Part shown: positions 24,386 to 32,874 of the stretch, one piece after another
Numbering within the stretch: the stretch's first letter is position 1
How the letters are laid out: every line of letters starts with the position of its first letter
Assembly (NCBI GenBank): GCA_028290685.1
Contig: JAQGJI010000111.1
Coordinates: 1 to 35,293, forward strand
DNA length: 35,293 nt
DNA from: Devosia sp.
GTDB lineage: Bacteria > Pseudomonadota > Alphaproteobacteria > Rhizobiales > Devosiaceae
Direction: 5' to 3'
Program-made: the position numbers and the translations under genes
Notes under the pieces: model-generated
The model's database searches: none
What the model saw: the letters and a program-made list of their open reading frames with translations, nothing else
Told to the model about the DNA's origin: nothing

Positions 24386-25636
24386 ATGTCCGATCATTTT
24401 ACGCGCATTCTTTCGCGCCCCGAATTCATTGCCCTTATGGCGGCAATGATGGCGCTCAATGCGCTTGCCATCGACGTCATGTTGCCCGCCCTGCCCTATA
24501 TGGGCGAAGCGCTCGGCGTGTCCGAGGAAAACGAACGCCAGTTCGTTATTTCGGCCTATATGCTCGGTTTCGGCTTGGCCCAGATTGCTTTTGGCCCATT
24601 GTCCGATCGGTTCGGCCGCCGCGCGCCCCTGCTGATCGGCATCGTTGTCTATATCGTCGCGGCTATTGCTGCAGCGTTCTCTCCCTCGTTTGCCGTTTTG
24701 CTCGCCTTGCGCTTCACCCAGGGGCTTGGCGCTGCCGGAACCCGCGTGATCGCAACATCAATGGTCCGCGATCTGTATTCGGGACGGGCCATGGCCGAGG
24801 TCATGTCGCTGACCTTCATGGTGTTCATGGCTATTCCCATCATTGCTCCCGGCATCGGGCAGATTCTCCTGCTCACCGGTCCGTGGCAGTACATCTTCTT
24901 TTTCATGGGTGGTCTGGCCACGATCTTCGGGCTTTGGGGCTTTCTGCGCCTGCCCGAAACCCTGCCGCTGGCCAAGCGCCGCCCACTCACCTTCAGATCG
25001 GTGATCGACGGCTTTGTGATCGTGTGCACCAACCGTGCCGCCTTCTCCTATGGCCTGGCCGGCATGTTCCTGTTTGCCGCCCTGTTCGGCTTTATCAGTA
25101 CGTCCCAGCAGATCTACGTGGATATCTATGGGCTCGGGGTGTATTTCCCCGTGGCTTTTGCCGTCATGGCGGCGCTCATGGCGGTGTCGTCCTTCATGAA
25201 CTCACGGATCGTCGCGCGCTACGGCATGCGCCGGATTTCTCATTTCGCGCTGGTTGTTTATACCCTGGTCTCGGCCATCTGGCTGAGCTTGAGCATGGCG
25301 GGCTTTATGCCGCTGTGGCTGTTCTTTCCGCTGCTGGCCATTATCATGTTCATGTTCGGCTGGGCCGCATCCAACATGAATTCGCTCTCCATGGAGCCGC
25401 TGGGAGCGGTAGCGGGTACCGCCTCGTCGGTTTTCGGCTCCATCCAGACCGTAGGGGGCGCGCTGATCGGCAGCTTCATCGGCCAGCAGTTCGACGGCAC
25501 GGTCGTCCCCGTCGCCATGGGCTATTTCGCCATGGGGACGCTGTCGATCATCTGCGTTCTGATTGCTGAAAAAGGCCGGCTGTTCGGCGTCGGCGAAGAA
25601 TATGCCAAACCCACCGTGGGCCAGGCTGCTCAGTGA
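24386..25636 (+). CDS. Bcr/CflA-type multidrug MFS transporter
   Basis: The 416-residue, 12-helix transporter has the DHA1/Bcr-CflA features: 'ALAIDVMLPALP' in helix 1, 'AQIAFGPLSDRFGRRAPLL' between helices 2 and 3, and 'RFTQGLGAAGTRVIATSMVRDLYSG', where the arginine and RD pair are typical. These proteins export drugs such as bicyclomycin or chloramphenicol with proton exchange; the specific substrate is unknown. The ATG at 24386 (MSDHFTRIL) matches the family start; an 18-codon extension is possible. The 162 bp after its stop hold no convincing gene. Confidence 0.92.
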   Translation: MSDHFTRILSRPEFIALMAAMMALNALAIDVMLPALPYMGEALGVSEENERQFVISAYMLGFGLAQIAFGPLSDRFGRRAPLLIGIVVYIVAAIAAAFSPSFAVLLALRFTQGLGAAGTRVIATSMVRDLYSGRAMAEVMSLTFMVFMAIPIIAPGIGQILLLTGPWQYIFFFMGGLATIFGLWGFLRLPETLPLAKRRPLTFRSVIDGFVIVCTNRAAFSYGLAGMFLFAALFGFISTSQQIYVDIYGLGVYFPVAFAVMAALMAVSSFMNSRIVARYGMRRISHFALVVYTLVSAIWLSLSMAGFMPLWLFFPLLAIIMFMFGWAASNMNSLSMEPLGAVAGTASSVFGSIQTVGGALIGSFIGQQFDGTVVPVAMGYFAMGTLSIICVLIAEKGRLFGVGEEYAKPTVGQAAQ

Positions 25637-25798
25637 TCCGGCTCAAGCTGGCGACGGGCTGCCTCGCTGGCGCTGCGATCGGCACAGACATGATCGGTGT
25701 CGCCCCACTCATGCGCCTGCCCGGGCGTTACGAAAAGTGCGCCCGCAATACCGGGCACAAAACATGGTCACGCGCGGCCTGACCCGCTGGCTCTGCGG

Positions 25799-26617
25799 CT
25801 AGAACGTAAACACCTCGCGCCGCAGCACCTCCCAGCTCTGCCGGTCGGCTGCCAGCAGCAGGCCACCATCCACGTGGTGCGGCTGGTAGGCTGATCCATC
25901 CATGCGTGCCGCATAGCCCCCCGCTTCCTGGCTGATCAAGACCCCAGCCAGATGGTCCCAGGGCATCAACTTGTTGTAGCTCAGGAATTGGGTGTGGCCC
26001 GACGCAAAGATACGATATTCGTGCCCGGCGCAGCGGAAATTGGACAGGAGCCGGACCTTGGACGTATTCTGCAAGATCTTTGGCCGTGTCTCGGCTGGCA
26101 TGTAGGCGACCGACGCCGTCCCGACCATCTGTTCAAGCGGCAGCGGCTGGGCTACCTGCAGACGCACGGCCTCTCCGTTGGGCCGGCGCAGCCAGGCACC
26201 GGCGCCTTTTTCGGCCATGATCCAGTCATCGCCCATCGGGTCATAGATGATGCCCGCAACGGTCTCACCGCCCGAAACCACGGCCGCCATGCAGGCGAAT
26301 AGCGGCATCCCCGCCGCGTAGTTTGCAGTCCCGTCGATCGGATCGACGACCACCGCCAGATCGGCACTGGCAAGCCGCCCGAGCAGGGCCGGGTCGGCGG
26401 CGACTGACTCCTCCCCGACAAACAGCGCGCCGGGCATCCACTGGGCAATGTGCTCCTTTATCACCTGTTCGGTTGCGATATCGGCTTCGGTCACCAGATC
26501 GATCGCTTCTGTCTTGGTGTGCACCATTGTGCTGTCCAGCCGGCGAAAGCGCGGCAGGGCCTCGGCCCGGGCAGCATCACGCAGGATATTGGCAAGCTCA
26601 ATCGCATCAAAGGTCAC
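25799..26617 (-). CDS. inositol monophosphatase family protein
   Basis: The 272-residue protein has the Mg-dependent phosphatase signatures: GEES at residues 68-71, DPIDGTANY at 92-100 and 'WDHLAGVLISQEAGG' near the C-terminus, which provide the metal ligands. 'DLVTEADIATE' at 40-50 is also typical. Substrates in this family include inositol phosphates, histidinol phosphate and PAP, and the sequence does not decide between them. The start is GTG, with AGAGG eight bases upstream, overlapping the end of the ttcA-like gene by four bases, so the pair is translationally coupled. Confidence 0.94.
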   Translation of the reverse strand: MTFDAIELANILRDAARAEALPRFRRLDSTMVHTKTEAIDLVTEADIATEQVIKEHIAQWMPGALFVGEESVAADPALLGRLASADLAVVVDPIDGTANYAAGMPLFACMAAVVSGGETVAGIIYDPMGDDWIMAEKGAGAWLRRPNGEAVRLQVAQPLPLEQMVGTASVAYMPAETRPKILQNTSKVRLLSNFRCAGHEYRIFASGHTQFLSYNKLMPWDHLAGVLISQEAGGYAARMDGSAYQPHHVDGGLLLAADRQSWEVLRREVFTF

Positions 26618-27483
26618 GAGGCATTCCTCTTGCTGAACAGGGCATTGAAGTCGAACAGCTTGGGGTCAAGCATGTGACTGGCGTTGACGTTCCCCAGAGC
26701 GCGGATCATCACGTCCTTGCGGCCCGGCATGCGCTGTTCGATATCGCTGAGCATGGCCTTCATGGCATTGCGCTCCAGCCCGTCCTGCGACCCGCACAGA
26801 TCGCAGGGGATGATGGGAAATGCCAGCGCATCGGAGAAGCGCTGCAGATCGTTTTCCGCGCAGTAGATCAGCGGCCGCAGCACCTCGATATCGCCCTCGT
26901 CATTGAGCAGGCGCGGCGGCATGGCGGCCAGCTTGCCGCCGTGAAACAGGTTCATGAAAAAGGTTTCGAGGCTGTCATCGCGATGGTGGCCCAGCACCAG
27001 CGCCGTGCAGCCCTCCTCGCGGGCAATGCGATACAGATTGCCGCGCCGCAACCGGGAACAGAGCGAGCAGTAGGTGGCGCCCGCCGGGAGCTTTTCGGTG
27101 ACGATGGAATAGGTGTCTTTGTACTCGATGCGATGGGGCACGCCCAGCGCGCCCAGATAGTGCGGCAGTATGTGCTTGGGAAAATTGGGCTGTCCCTGAT
27201 CAAGGTTGCAGGCGAGCAACTCGACGGGCAGCAGGCCGCGCCATTGCAGATCGAGCAGCAGCGCCAGCATGGAATAACTATCCTTGCCCCCGGACAAGGC
27301 AACGAGCCATTTTTCGCCTGGCCGCACCATGGCGAACTTTTCCAGCGCTTCGCGCGTATTGCGGATCAGCCGCTTGCGCAGCTTGTTGAATTCCCCGGTC
27401 CGCGGCGCCTGAGCATAAACCGGGTGCCCTCCGGCATCGGCGTCCTCAAGGACCGCGGAGACTGCCTCCATGATTTCGCTCAT
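26614..27483 (-). CDS. ttcA: TtcA-like tRNA 2-thiocytidine synthetase
   Basis: The 289-residue protein has a PP-loop, SGGKDS, at residues 64-69, which adenylates the target base. Cysteine pairs at 139/142 (CSLC) and 227/230 (CDLC) are placed as in TtcA, which binds a [4Fe-4S] cluster and thiolates C32 of certain tRNAs. 'LGHHRDDSLETFFMNLFHGG' is the conserved motif after the first pair. The ATG at 27483 is preferred to an upstream GTG (27495) because AAGGTGAG precedes it at seven bases. It heads an operon with the inositol phosphatase gene. Confidence 0.92.
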   Translation of the reverse strand: MSEIMEAVSAVLEDADAGGHPVYAQAPRTGEFNKLRKRLIRNTREALEKFAMVRPGEKWLVALSGGKDSYSMLALLLDLQWRGLLPVELLACNLDQGQPNFPKHILPHYLGALGVPHRIEYKDTYSIVTEKLPAGATYCSLCSRLRRGNLYRIAREEGCTALVLGHHRDDSLETFFMNLFHGGKLAAMPPRLLNDEGDIEVLRPLIYCAENDLQRFSDALAFPIIPCDLCGSQDGLERNAMKAMLSDIEQRMPGRKDVMIRALGNVNASHMLDPKLFDFNALFSKRNAS

Positions 27484-27647
27484 GCCCAAACTCACCTTGT
27501 CATCATTGCGTAGCTGATAACGCCAGTTACCGCGCAGGGGAAGGAAAACCGGTGCTCCGCAGGATTACCAAAGCTTAATTACCGGTTCTTGCTTTCACCC
27601 GAATGCCACCGTTAGATGACGCATTCACGGCACCCAGGAGTCTCGCG

Positions 27648-28949
27648 GTGTTTCGCTCGTTCTTCCCCAATCCGCGCCTGTTTTTTATATCCGCTCTGTG
27701 CTGGATCGCCCTGGTCATGGTGGCTTGGTACACCGTGGGCAGCCAGTTGCAGCAATTCCTCAGCCTGGGACCCTGGCTCGGCATTCCTGCTACCGAGGCA
27801 AATCCCGAACCCTTCTTTTCGTCGGACCGGGTGTGGCTCTACCAATACGTTCTGGCTACGGGATATTTGTTTTGCATCCCCTGGTACTGGATCGGCGGCA
27901 ATCGCCGCTGGTACTGGTGGAGCGTCGTGGGCAGCGTCACGATCCTGGAGATCGTGTACTTCAATGTGCAGATCAGCGCCTGGCTCAACGACTGGTATGG
28001 CGAGTTCTATAACCTGATCCAGGCGGCGCTGACGACACCGGGCTCAGTGACGCTCGACCAGTTCCTGGGCGAAATCTGGACCGTCGCCTATGTGCTCATT
28101 CCCAACATCACCGTGCTGGTGATCAATGCCTATTTCATCGCGCACTATCTGTTCCGCTGGCGCCGGGCGATGACCTTTTTCTACCAGAGCCATTGGCAGC
28201 ACCTGCGCCACATCGAAGGCGCCTCCCAGCGCATCCAGGAAGATACCCAACGCTTCGCCAGCATCGTCGAGGGCCTGGCCGTATCGCTTGTCGCCTCGGT
28301 CATGACCTTGATCGTGTTTCTGCCCCTGCTGTGGGACCTGTCGTCCAACATCACCGAGCTTCCCTTCTTTGGTGCGGTGAACGGAAGTCTGGTTTGGGTG
28401 GCGCTGGTATCATCGGCCTTTGGCACGGTGTTGCTGGCGGCCGTCGGCTGGAAGCTACCCGGGCTGGAGTTCGACAATCAACGCGTCGAAGCTGCGTTCC
28501 GCAAGGAGCTTGTCTATGGTGAAGACAATGGCGAACGCGCCGATCCGGTGAGCATCCGCCAGCTGTTCATCAACATGCAGCACAACTACTTTCGCCTTTA
28601 CCGCCATTACCTGTACTTCAACATCGCCCGCTACGCCTATCTGCAGGGTTCCAACTTCGTGCCGCTGATTGCCATGGGCCCCTCCATCGTTGCGGGCACC
28701 ATGACGCTGGGGCTGTTCCAGCAGATCAGCAATGCCTTCGGGCAGGTGGAGGACTCCTTCAAGTTCCTGGCAAGCTCATGGACCACGATCATCTCGTTGA
28801 TCTCGGTCTACAAGCGCCTGCGGGCTTTTGAGGCCAATATTCCGCCCCATGCCGTCGCCGCCAACGACTACAACGATCCGATCTTCCTTGGGGAACTTGC
28901 GGCACCCCAGACAAGCGATGCAGTTCCGCGCGAGCCGGCGCAGTTTTGA
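27648..28949 (+). CDS. bacA: SbmA/BacA family peptide transporter
   Basis: The 433-residue inner-membrane protein belongs to the SbmA/BacA family: proton-driven importers of bleomycin, microcin-type and proline-rich peptides, needed for chronic host infection in Sinorhizobium and Brucella. It has 'WYTVGSQLQQF' in the first helix, 'YFNVQISAWLNDWYGEFY', 'WRRAMTFFYQSHW', 'EGASQRIQEDTQRFA' and 'NYFRLYRHYLYFNIARY'. The start is GTG at 27648, because AGGAG lies seven bases upstream and VFRSFFPNPRLFF matches the E. coli SbmA N-terminus. An ATG at 27603 lacks a ribosome binding site. The gene stands alone. BacA-like does not by itself imply a symbiont. Confidence 0.93.
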   Translation: MFRSFFPNPRLFFISALCWIALVMVAWYTVGSQLQQFLSLGPWLGIPATEANPEPFFSSDRVWLYQYVLATGYLFCIPWYWIGGNRRWYWWSVVGSVTILEIVYFNVQISAWLNDWYGEFYNLIQAALTTPGSVTLDQFLGEIWTVAYVLIPNITVLVINAYFIAHYLFRWRRAMTFFYQSHWQHLRHIEGASQRIQEDTQRFASIVEGLAVSLVASVMTLIVFLPLLWDLSSNITELPFFGAVNGSLVWVALVSSAFGTVLLAAVGWKLPGLEFDNQRVEAAFRKELVYGEDNGERADPVSIRQLFINMQHNYFRLYRHYLYFNIARYAYLQGSNFVPLIAMGPSIVAGTMTLGLFQQISNAFGQVEDSFKFLASSWTTIISLISVYKRLRAFEANIPPHAVAANDYNDPIFLGELAAPQTSDAVPREPAQF

Positions 28950-28985
28950 GCCTGGCAAGGTCTCTGCGGGTTGCCACCGGACACC

Positions 28986-29090
28986 CTCTCATCCCGGCTC
29001 AGGCCGGGATCCATCTTGAGCTCCAATAGCCCACGCCGGCGGTGGAAATAGCGCCGGGATGGCTTCCGGCCCGAGCCGGGAATGAGATGG
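28986..29090. repeat. dispersed palindromic repeat, copy 2
   Basis: The left arm (28988 onward) reads CTCATCCCGGCTCAGGCCGG followed by GATCCAT. An inverted, slightly decayed copy (CTCATTCCCGGCTCGGGCCG on the minus strand) lies at about 29060-29088. Each arm has its own CCCGGC/GCCGGG stem, so the unit folds into two small hairpins or one long one. It lies after bacA and before the rpsD terminator and shares its arm sequence with the copy at 6612. Confidence 0.75.
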
Positions 29091-29111
29091 TGGGTGGGGG
29101 AACGTCATGGC

Positions 29112-29145
29112 AAAACAAAAGGGCCGCTCCCAAGAGCGGCCCTTT
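29112..29145 (-). terminator. Rho-independent terminator of rpsD
   Basis: A perfect 12-bp stem AAAGGGCCGCTC/GAGCGGCCCTTT (29118-29129 with 29134-29145) has a CCAA loop. On the minus strand it is followed by a T-rich tract, ending the rpsD transcript 22 bp after the stop codon. Confidence 0.92.
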
Positions 29146-29167
29146 CCGATTTGCGTAATCGTTTCGC

Positions 29168-29785
29168 TTAGCGCGAATAAAATTCCACGACCAGGTTCGG
29201 TTCCATCTGAACCGGGTATGGCACGTCCGACAGGGCCGGCACGCGCACATAGGTTGCGGTCATCTTGTTGTGGTCGACTTCCACATAGTCCGGAACATCG
29301 CGCTCGGCCAGCTGGGTGGCTTCGATCAGCACGGCGAGCTGCTTGGAGCGCTCACGCACTTCGATCTTGTCGCCGACCTTGACCTGGTAGGATGGGATGT
29401 TCACGCGCTTGCCGTTCACCAGAATGTGGCCATGGTTCACGAACTGACGGGCCGCGAACGGGGTTGCCACGAACTTGGCGCGGTAGATCACGGCATCCAG
29501 GCGCGACTCGAGCAGGCCGATCAGGTTCTCGCCGGTGTCGCCCTTGACGCGGGCAGCTTCGGTATAGAGCTTCTTGAAGGCCTTCTCGGTGACCGAGCCG
29601 TAATAGCCCTTCAGCTTCTGCTTGGCGCGCAGCTGCAGACCGTAGTCCGACAGCTTGCCCTTGCGGCGCTGGCCGTGCTGGCCAGGGCCATAGGCGCGGG
29701 CATTGAGCGGGGAGCCGGGACGGCCCCAGATGTTTTCGCCAAGACGGCGATCGATTTTGTGCTTGGCAGAAATGCGCTTCGACAT
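29168..29785 (-). CDS. rpsD: 30S ribosomal protein S4
   Basis: S4 nucleates assembly of the small subunit by binding the 5' domain of 16S rRNA. The 205-residue protein has the N-terminal region 'MSKRISAKHKIDRRLGENIWG' and 'YGPGQHGQRRKGKLSDYGLQL'. Its S4 RNA-binding domain runs from about residue 95 ('SRLDAVIYRAKFVATPFAARQFVNHGHILVNGKRV'), and the C-terminal end is 'MEPNLVVEFYSR'. AAGGA precedes the ATG by six bases. It is a single-gene unit with its own promoter, structured leader and terminator, not part of an alpha operon. Confidence 0.99.
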   Translation of the reverse strand: MSKRISAKHKIDRRLGENIWGRPGSPLNARAYGPGQHGQRRKGKLSDYGLQLRAKQKLKGYYGSVTEKAFKKLYTEAARVKGDTGENLIGLLESRLDAVIYRAKFVATPFAARQFVNHGHILVNGKRVNIPSYQVKVGDKIEVRERSKQLAVLIEATQLAERDVPDYVEVDHNKMTATYVRVPALSDVPYPVQMEPNLVVEFYSR

Positions 29786-29830
29786 CGCGTATCCTTTTCA
29801 AAGGTCGAAAAACGGATCGCGCCCTCCTCT

Positions 29831-29908
29831 GCCATCCTTGCGGATGACCGACAGACCCCAAATGTTAGGAGATCCCGGGTGCGCCTATGAGCCGATGGCT
29901 CTTGTAGG
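29831..29908 (-). promoter_or_regulatory. structured rpsD leader with two stem-loops
   Basis: In the minus-strand leader, the promoter-proximal stem-loop (29884-29908) pairs CCTA with TAGG and GAGCC with GGCTC, with an ATC loop. The start-proximal one (29831-29848) is a 7-bp stem GTCATCC/GGATGGC with one G-U pair, capped by GCAA, a GNRA tetraloop. Such structures in a ribosomal protein leader suggest autoregulation by S4, but no known S4 leader motif is recognised. Confidence 0.45.
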
Positions 29909-29917
29909 TGGGCGCGT

Positions 29918-29944
29918 GATATAAGCGGAAGCCATCAAAGTCAA
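29918..29944 (-). promoter_or_regulatory. candidate sigma-70-type promoter of rpsD
   Basis: On the minus strand TTGACT (29939-29944) is followed after 15 bases by TATATC (29918-29923), or after 17 by TATCAC. It lies about 130 bp upstream of the rpsD ATG and just outside the end of the neighbouring MFS gene, a sensible place for the promoter of a highly expressed gene. Confidence 0.5.
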
Positions 29945-29964
29945 GCCGTGCGGCGGCTTTGCAG

Positions 29965-31236
29965 CTAAGCCTTGGCGCTCGGCTCCGCTACCCCGTCTGC
30001 CACCATTTTGTGGTCGAGCGTTTTCTGGTCGCGCAGGGCTGGGAAAATCAGGCTCCAGACACCGGCCACCGCCATCGCCCCGAACCCGCCGATAACCACC
30101 GCCGCCACCGGGCCGATGAAATGCGCCACGGTCCCTGCCCGGAATTCGCCCAGTTCGTTGGAGGCGCCGATGAACACCGAATTGACCGCGTTCACCCGCC
30201 CGCGCACTTCTTCGGGCGTCCACAACTGCATGATGGTTTCGCGAATGGTGACGCTGACCATGTCGGACGCACCGACCAGCGCCAGCGCCGGGATGGAAAT
30301 CCAGATCGAGGTCGAAAAACCAAAGACCACGGTGAACGCACCAAACAGCGCCACGAAGATAAACAGGATGCGGCCGGCGAAATTGCGGATCGGGAACTTG
30401 GTCAGATACAATGCCATCCCGATCGCCCCCAGCCCGGGTGCCGCCCGCAGCAACCCATTGGCAATCGAGCCGCCATGCAGGATATCGGTGGCATAGATCG
30501 GCAACATGGCCACCGCCCCGCCCATCAGCACGGCGAACATGTCGAGCGAGATCGCGCCCAGCACGACCTTGTTGCTGAAGATATACTTGAAGCCGCCGAG
30601 CAGCGTTTCCATGCTGGTCGCCGCGTGTGACTCCCGCTGCGGCGGCTGGGGAATCATAAGCACGCTGACGACGGCGCACATCAGCAAGGCAGCGCCAGTG
30701 CCGAACGCGACGACCGCGCCGAAGCTGTACAGCACGCCGCCAAGCGCTGGCCCGGCGATGGAAGCGAACTGCCAAGCCGAGGCATTGACGGTGATGGCGT
30801 TGGACAGCGCATGGGAGGGCACCAGATTGGGCGCCAGTGAATGTGCGGCCGGCCCCCAGAACGCGCGGGCCGTGCCGAGCACCACGAGGATCGCGAACAG
30901 CGGCCCGATTTCGTGCGCCTCGGCATCCACGAACAACAGAAAGCCCAGCGCACACATCAGCTCGACAACCAGGCAGATGGCCATGATCCGGCGCCGCTTG
31001 AACCGGTCCGCGACCAGCCCCGTCACCAGGATCAGCACCAGCGCCGGCAGAAACAGGCAAAGCCCCACCAGCCCCACCAGCAACGGTTCGCGGGTGACGA
31101 TGTAAATCTGGTAGGCGATGGAAACCGACATGATCTGAACGGCAAAGCTCACCAGCAGCGTGGTGATCCAGAAATACCGGAAACCAAGATAGCTGAAGGC
31201 TTTTCGCGATGGGTCGGCGACTGTGGTCGGGCTCAT
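29965..31236 (-). CDS. MFS transporter (EntS/MFS_3-like exporter)
   Basis: The 423-residue, 12-helix protein has 'FRYFWITTLLVSFAVQIMSVSIAYQIY' in helix 1, 'TGLVADRFKRRRIMAICL' as the helix 2-3 motif, and 'WTPEEVRGRVNAVNSVFIGASNELGEFRAGTVA' in the second half. This E..RGR...N..F...S...GE.R.G pattern is typical of the MFS_3/EntS-like group, which includes siderophore and small-molecule exporters. The substrate is unknown. In several relatives murI occupies the place near rpsD; here this transporter lies between rpsD and the methyltransferase gene. No strong ribosome binding site precedes the ATG. Confidence 0.9.
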   Translation of the reverse strand: MSPTTVADPSRKAFSYLGFRYFWITTLLVSFAVQIMSVSIAYQIYIVTREPLLVGLVGLCLFLPALVLILVTGLVADRFKRRRIMAICLVVELMCALGFLLFVDAEAHEIGPLFAILVVLGTARAFWGPAAHSLAPNLVPSHALSNAITVNASAWQFASIAGPALGGVLYSFGAVVAFGTGAALLMCAVVSVLMIPQPPQRESHAATSMETLLGGFKYIFSNKVVLGAISLDMFAVLMGGAVAMLPIYATDILHGGSIANGLLRAAPGLGAIGMALYLTKFPIRNFAGRILFIFVALFGAFTVVFGFSTSIWISIPALALVGASDMVSVTIRETIMQLWTPEEVRGRVNAVNSVFIGASNELGEFRAGTVAHFIGPVAAVVIGGFGAMAVAGVWSLIFPALRDQKTLDHKMVADGVAEPSAKA

Positions 31237-31304
31237 GGATCATGCCAATCGCATGGCACATTGCTGCCGTCAAAGCCCGAATGGGCAAACCGCGTGCAAT
31301 GGCT

Positions 31305-32114
31305 TCAGGAATTGCCTTCTTCACCCGGCGGCTTCTGCCGATTGGGGTTGGGGCGTTGATGACGGCGATCGATGGAGGAAATAACCCCGCGCAGCGTCCG
31401 GATTTCCTGGCTGGTGAATTTTCCGCGCTCCAGCATGGTGCGCAGATTGTTGATCACCGTTGGCCGCTTGTCAGGCGCGGTGAAAAAGCCCGATCCGTCC
31501 AGGGTTGTTTCCAGGTGCCCGAACAGCCCGATCAGTTCCTCGCGCGGGGCAACCTCCGCCAGCGCGTCGGTGAACGGCAATTTTGTTCCCAGATCGCTGT
31601 GGCGCCGCCATTCATAAGCCATCAGCAGCACAGCCTGGGCAATGTTGAGCGAGGCGAATGCAGGCTCCACCGGCAAGGTGACGATGGCGTCGGCCAGCGC
31701 GACTTCCTCGTTCAGCAAGCCCCAGCGTTCGCGGCCAAACAGCAGGCCCGCGCCCCGGCCGTTGCTGATATGGGAGTGCAGGTTGCCTGAGGCCTCATCG
31801 GGTCCAAGCACCGCTTTCTGCAGATCCCGCGACCGGGCCGTGGTGGCATAGACCAGGCTGAGATCGGCGATCGCCGCTTCCAGGGTTTCGAACACGCGAA
31901 CCCTGTTGATCACATGGTCAGCGCGCGAGGCGGCAGCCACGGCACGTTCATTGGGCCAGCCGTCGCGCGGCCGGACCAGCCGTAGATCCCACAGTCCGAA
32001 ATTGGCCATGGCCCGTGCGGCCGTGCCGATGTTCTCGCCCAACTGGGGTTCACACAGGATAATGGCCGGCGTTGGCCGCAGTTCTAGTTTTATGGATGAA
32101 TCCGTACCGGCCAT
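31305..32114 (-). CDS. trmJ: TrmJ-family RNA methyltransferase (SPOUT)
   Basis: The 269-residue SPOUT enzyme has motif 1 'EPQLGENIGTAARAMANFG' near residue 22, motif 2 'GLLFGRERWGLLNEEV' and motif 3 'LPVEPAFASLNIAQAVLLMAYE', forming the knot that binds S-adenosylmethionine. A C-terminal helical extension ending in a basic tail matches TrmJ, which 2'-O-methylates position 32 of tRNA; the exact target is inferred. The ATG at 32114 is used, and a TTG nine bases upstream is also in frame. It is on the same strand as the MFS gene, 68 bp ahead of it. Confidence 0.9.
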   Translation of the reverse strand: MAGTDSSIKLELRPTPAIILCEPQLGENIGTAARAMANFGLWDLRLVRPRDGWPNERAVAAASRADHVINRVRVFETLEAAIADLSLVYATTARSRDLQKAVLGPDEASGNLHSHISNGRGAGLLFGRERWGLLNEEVALADAIVTLPVEPAFASLNIAQAVLLMAYEWRRHSDLGTKLPFTDALAEVAPREELIGLFGHLETTLDGSGFFTAPDKRPTVINNLRTMLERGKFTSQEIRTLRGVISSIDRRHQRPNPNRQKPPGEEGNS

Positions 32115-32169
32115 GCTGCCCAACCCAAACGATCAGGCCACATAGCCGATTTGCCCTCAATGAATCAAA

Positions 32170-32766
32170 TCAGGCGACCCGGTGGCGGGGCGGCAGGTCC
32201 TTCACCTTGCTCGAGCGCTGCCACTCGCGGTCCAGAATGGCGAAATGCAGCTCTTCGTCCCATTCACCCTGGAACAGCGCGTGTTCGCGATAGTGCGCCT
32301 CGAGCCGCATCCCCAGATTCTGCATCAGCTTGATCGAGTGGTGGTTGCGCCCGTCGCACCGGGCAAAGATGCGGTGAATGCGGAAATGATCGAAGGCCAG
32401 GTTGAAAACCGCGCTGATGGCTTCCTTGGCAAAGCCTTGCCCTGAATAACCTGGGTTAATGCAGAAGCGCACTTCGCCCTGTCCGGCCGTTGCGTCGGAC
32501 CATTGCAGGGAAATGTGCCCGATGAGCTTTTTGTCGCCCTTGCGCACCATGGCAAGCGTCAGCGTATCGCCCGGACGCTGCAGGCTGACATGGTTGCGCA
32601 TGATGCCAAGCGCACCGGCGACCTCGGAAGCATCTCGCGTCCGGCTGAAGACATAGCGCTGCATCGCAGGGAGCATGTGATAGGCACAAAGATCATCGAT
32701 GTCGCTCCGCTCAAAGGTTCGCAGCACCAAACGGTCCGTTTCCATAGGCAGTGACAGTGATGACAT
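32170..32766 (-). CDS. GNAT N-acetyltransferase, RimJ/RimL-like (copy 1)
   Basis: The 198-residue protein starts MSSLSLPMETDRLVLR, the usual RimJ/RimL opening. It has an acetyl-CoA loop GYSGQGFAKEA near residue 120, then 'RIHRIFARCDGRNHHSIKLMQNLGMR'. The C-terminus 'EAHYREHALFQGEWDEELHFAIL..EW' is typical of acetyltransferases acting on protein N-termini or small amines. It shares this architecture and many residues with the gene just upstream at 32875. The ATG at 32766 is chosen over a 32-codon extension because homology starts there. Confidence 0.92.
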   Translation of the reverse strand: MSSLSLPMETDRLVLRTFERSDIDDLCAYHMLPAMQRYVFSRTRDASEVAGALGIMRNHVSLQRPGDTLTLAMVRKGDKKLIGHISLQWSDATAGQGEVRFCINPGYSGQGFAKEAISAVFNLAFDHFRIHRIFARCDGRNHHSIKLMQNLGMRLEAHYREHALFQGEWDEELHFAILDREWQRSSKVKDLPPRHRVA

Positions 32767-32874
32767 GGTAATTTCCGCTCCCGTGGCCAGTGGCTGACCT
32801 GCATCTTCAACGTCACTTGGGAATCGGAAGTTCCTGAGGGCACTGGAAAAATCTTTGTGCAATCAGGCTTGCCG

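Noticed and set aside
25630..25758. 42-residue minus-strand ORF with a GTG start, downstream of the inositol phosphatase gene
   Set aside because: It has no ribosome binding site, no familiar motif, and its end overlaps the Bcr/CflA gene. It could be real but is not supported.
25633..25782. Plus-strand GTG ORF overlapping the Bcr/CflA stop
   Set aside because: No domain is visible, and it competes with another equally weak ORF in the same 160 bp.
29885..31324. 479-codon minus-strand frame over the MFS exporter gene
   Set aside because: The frame 29965-31236 encodes a proper 12-helix transporter; the longer frame is a different phase of the same strand and is rich in G, R and H with no motif.
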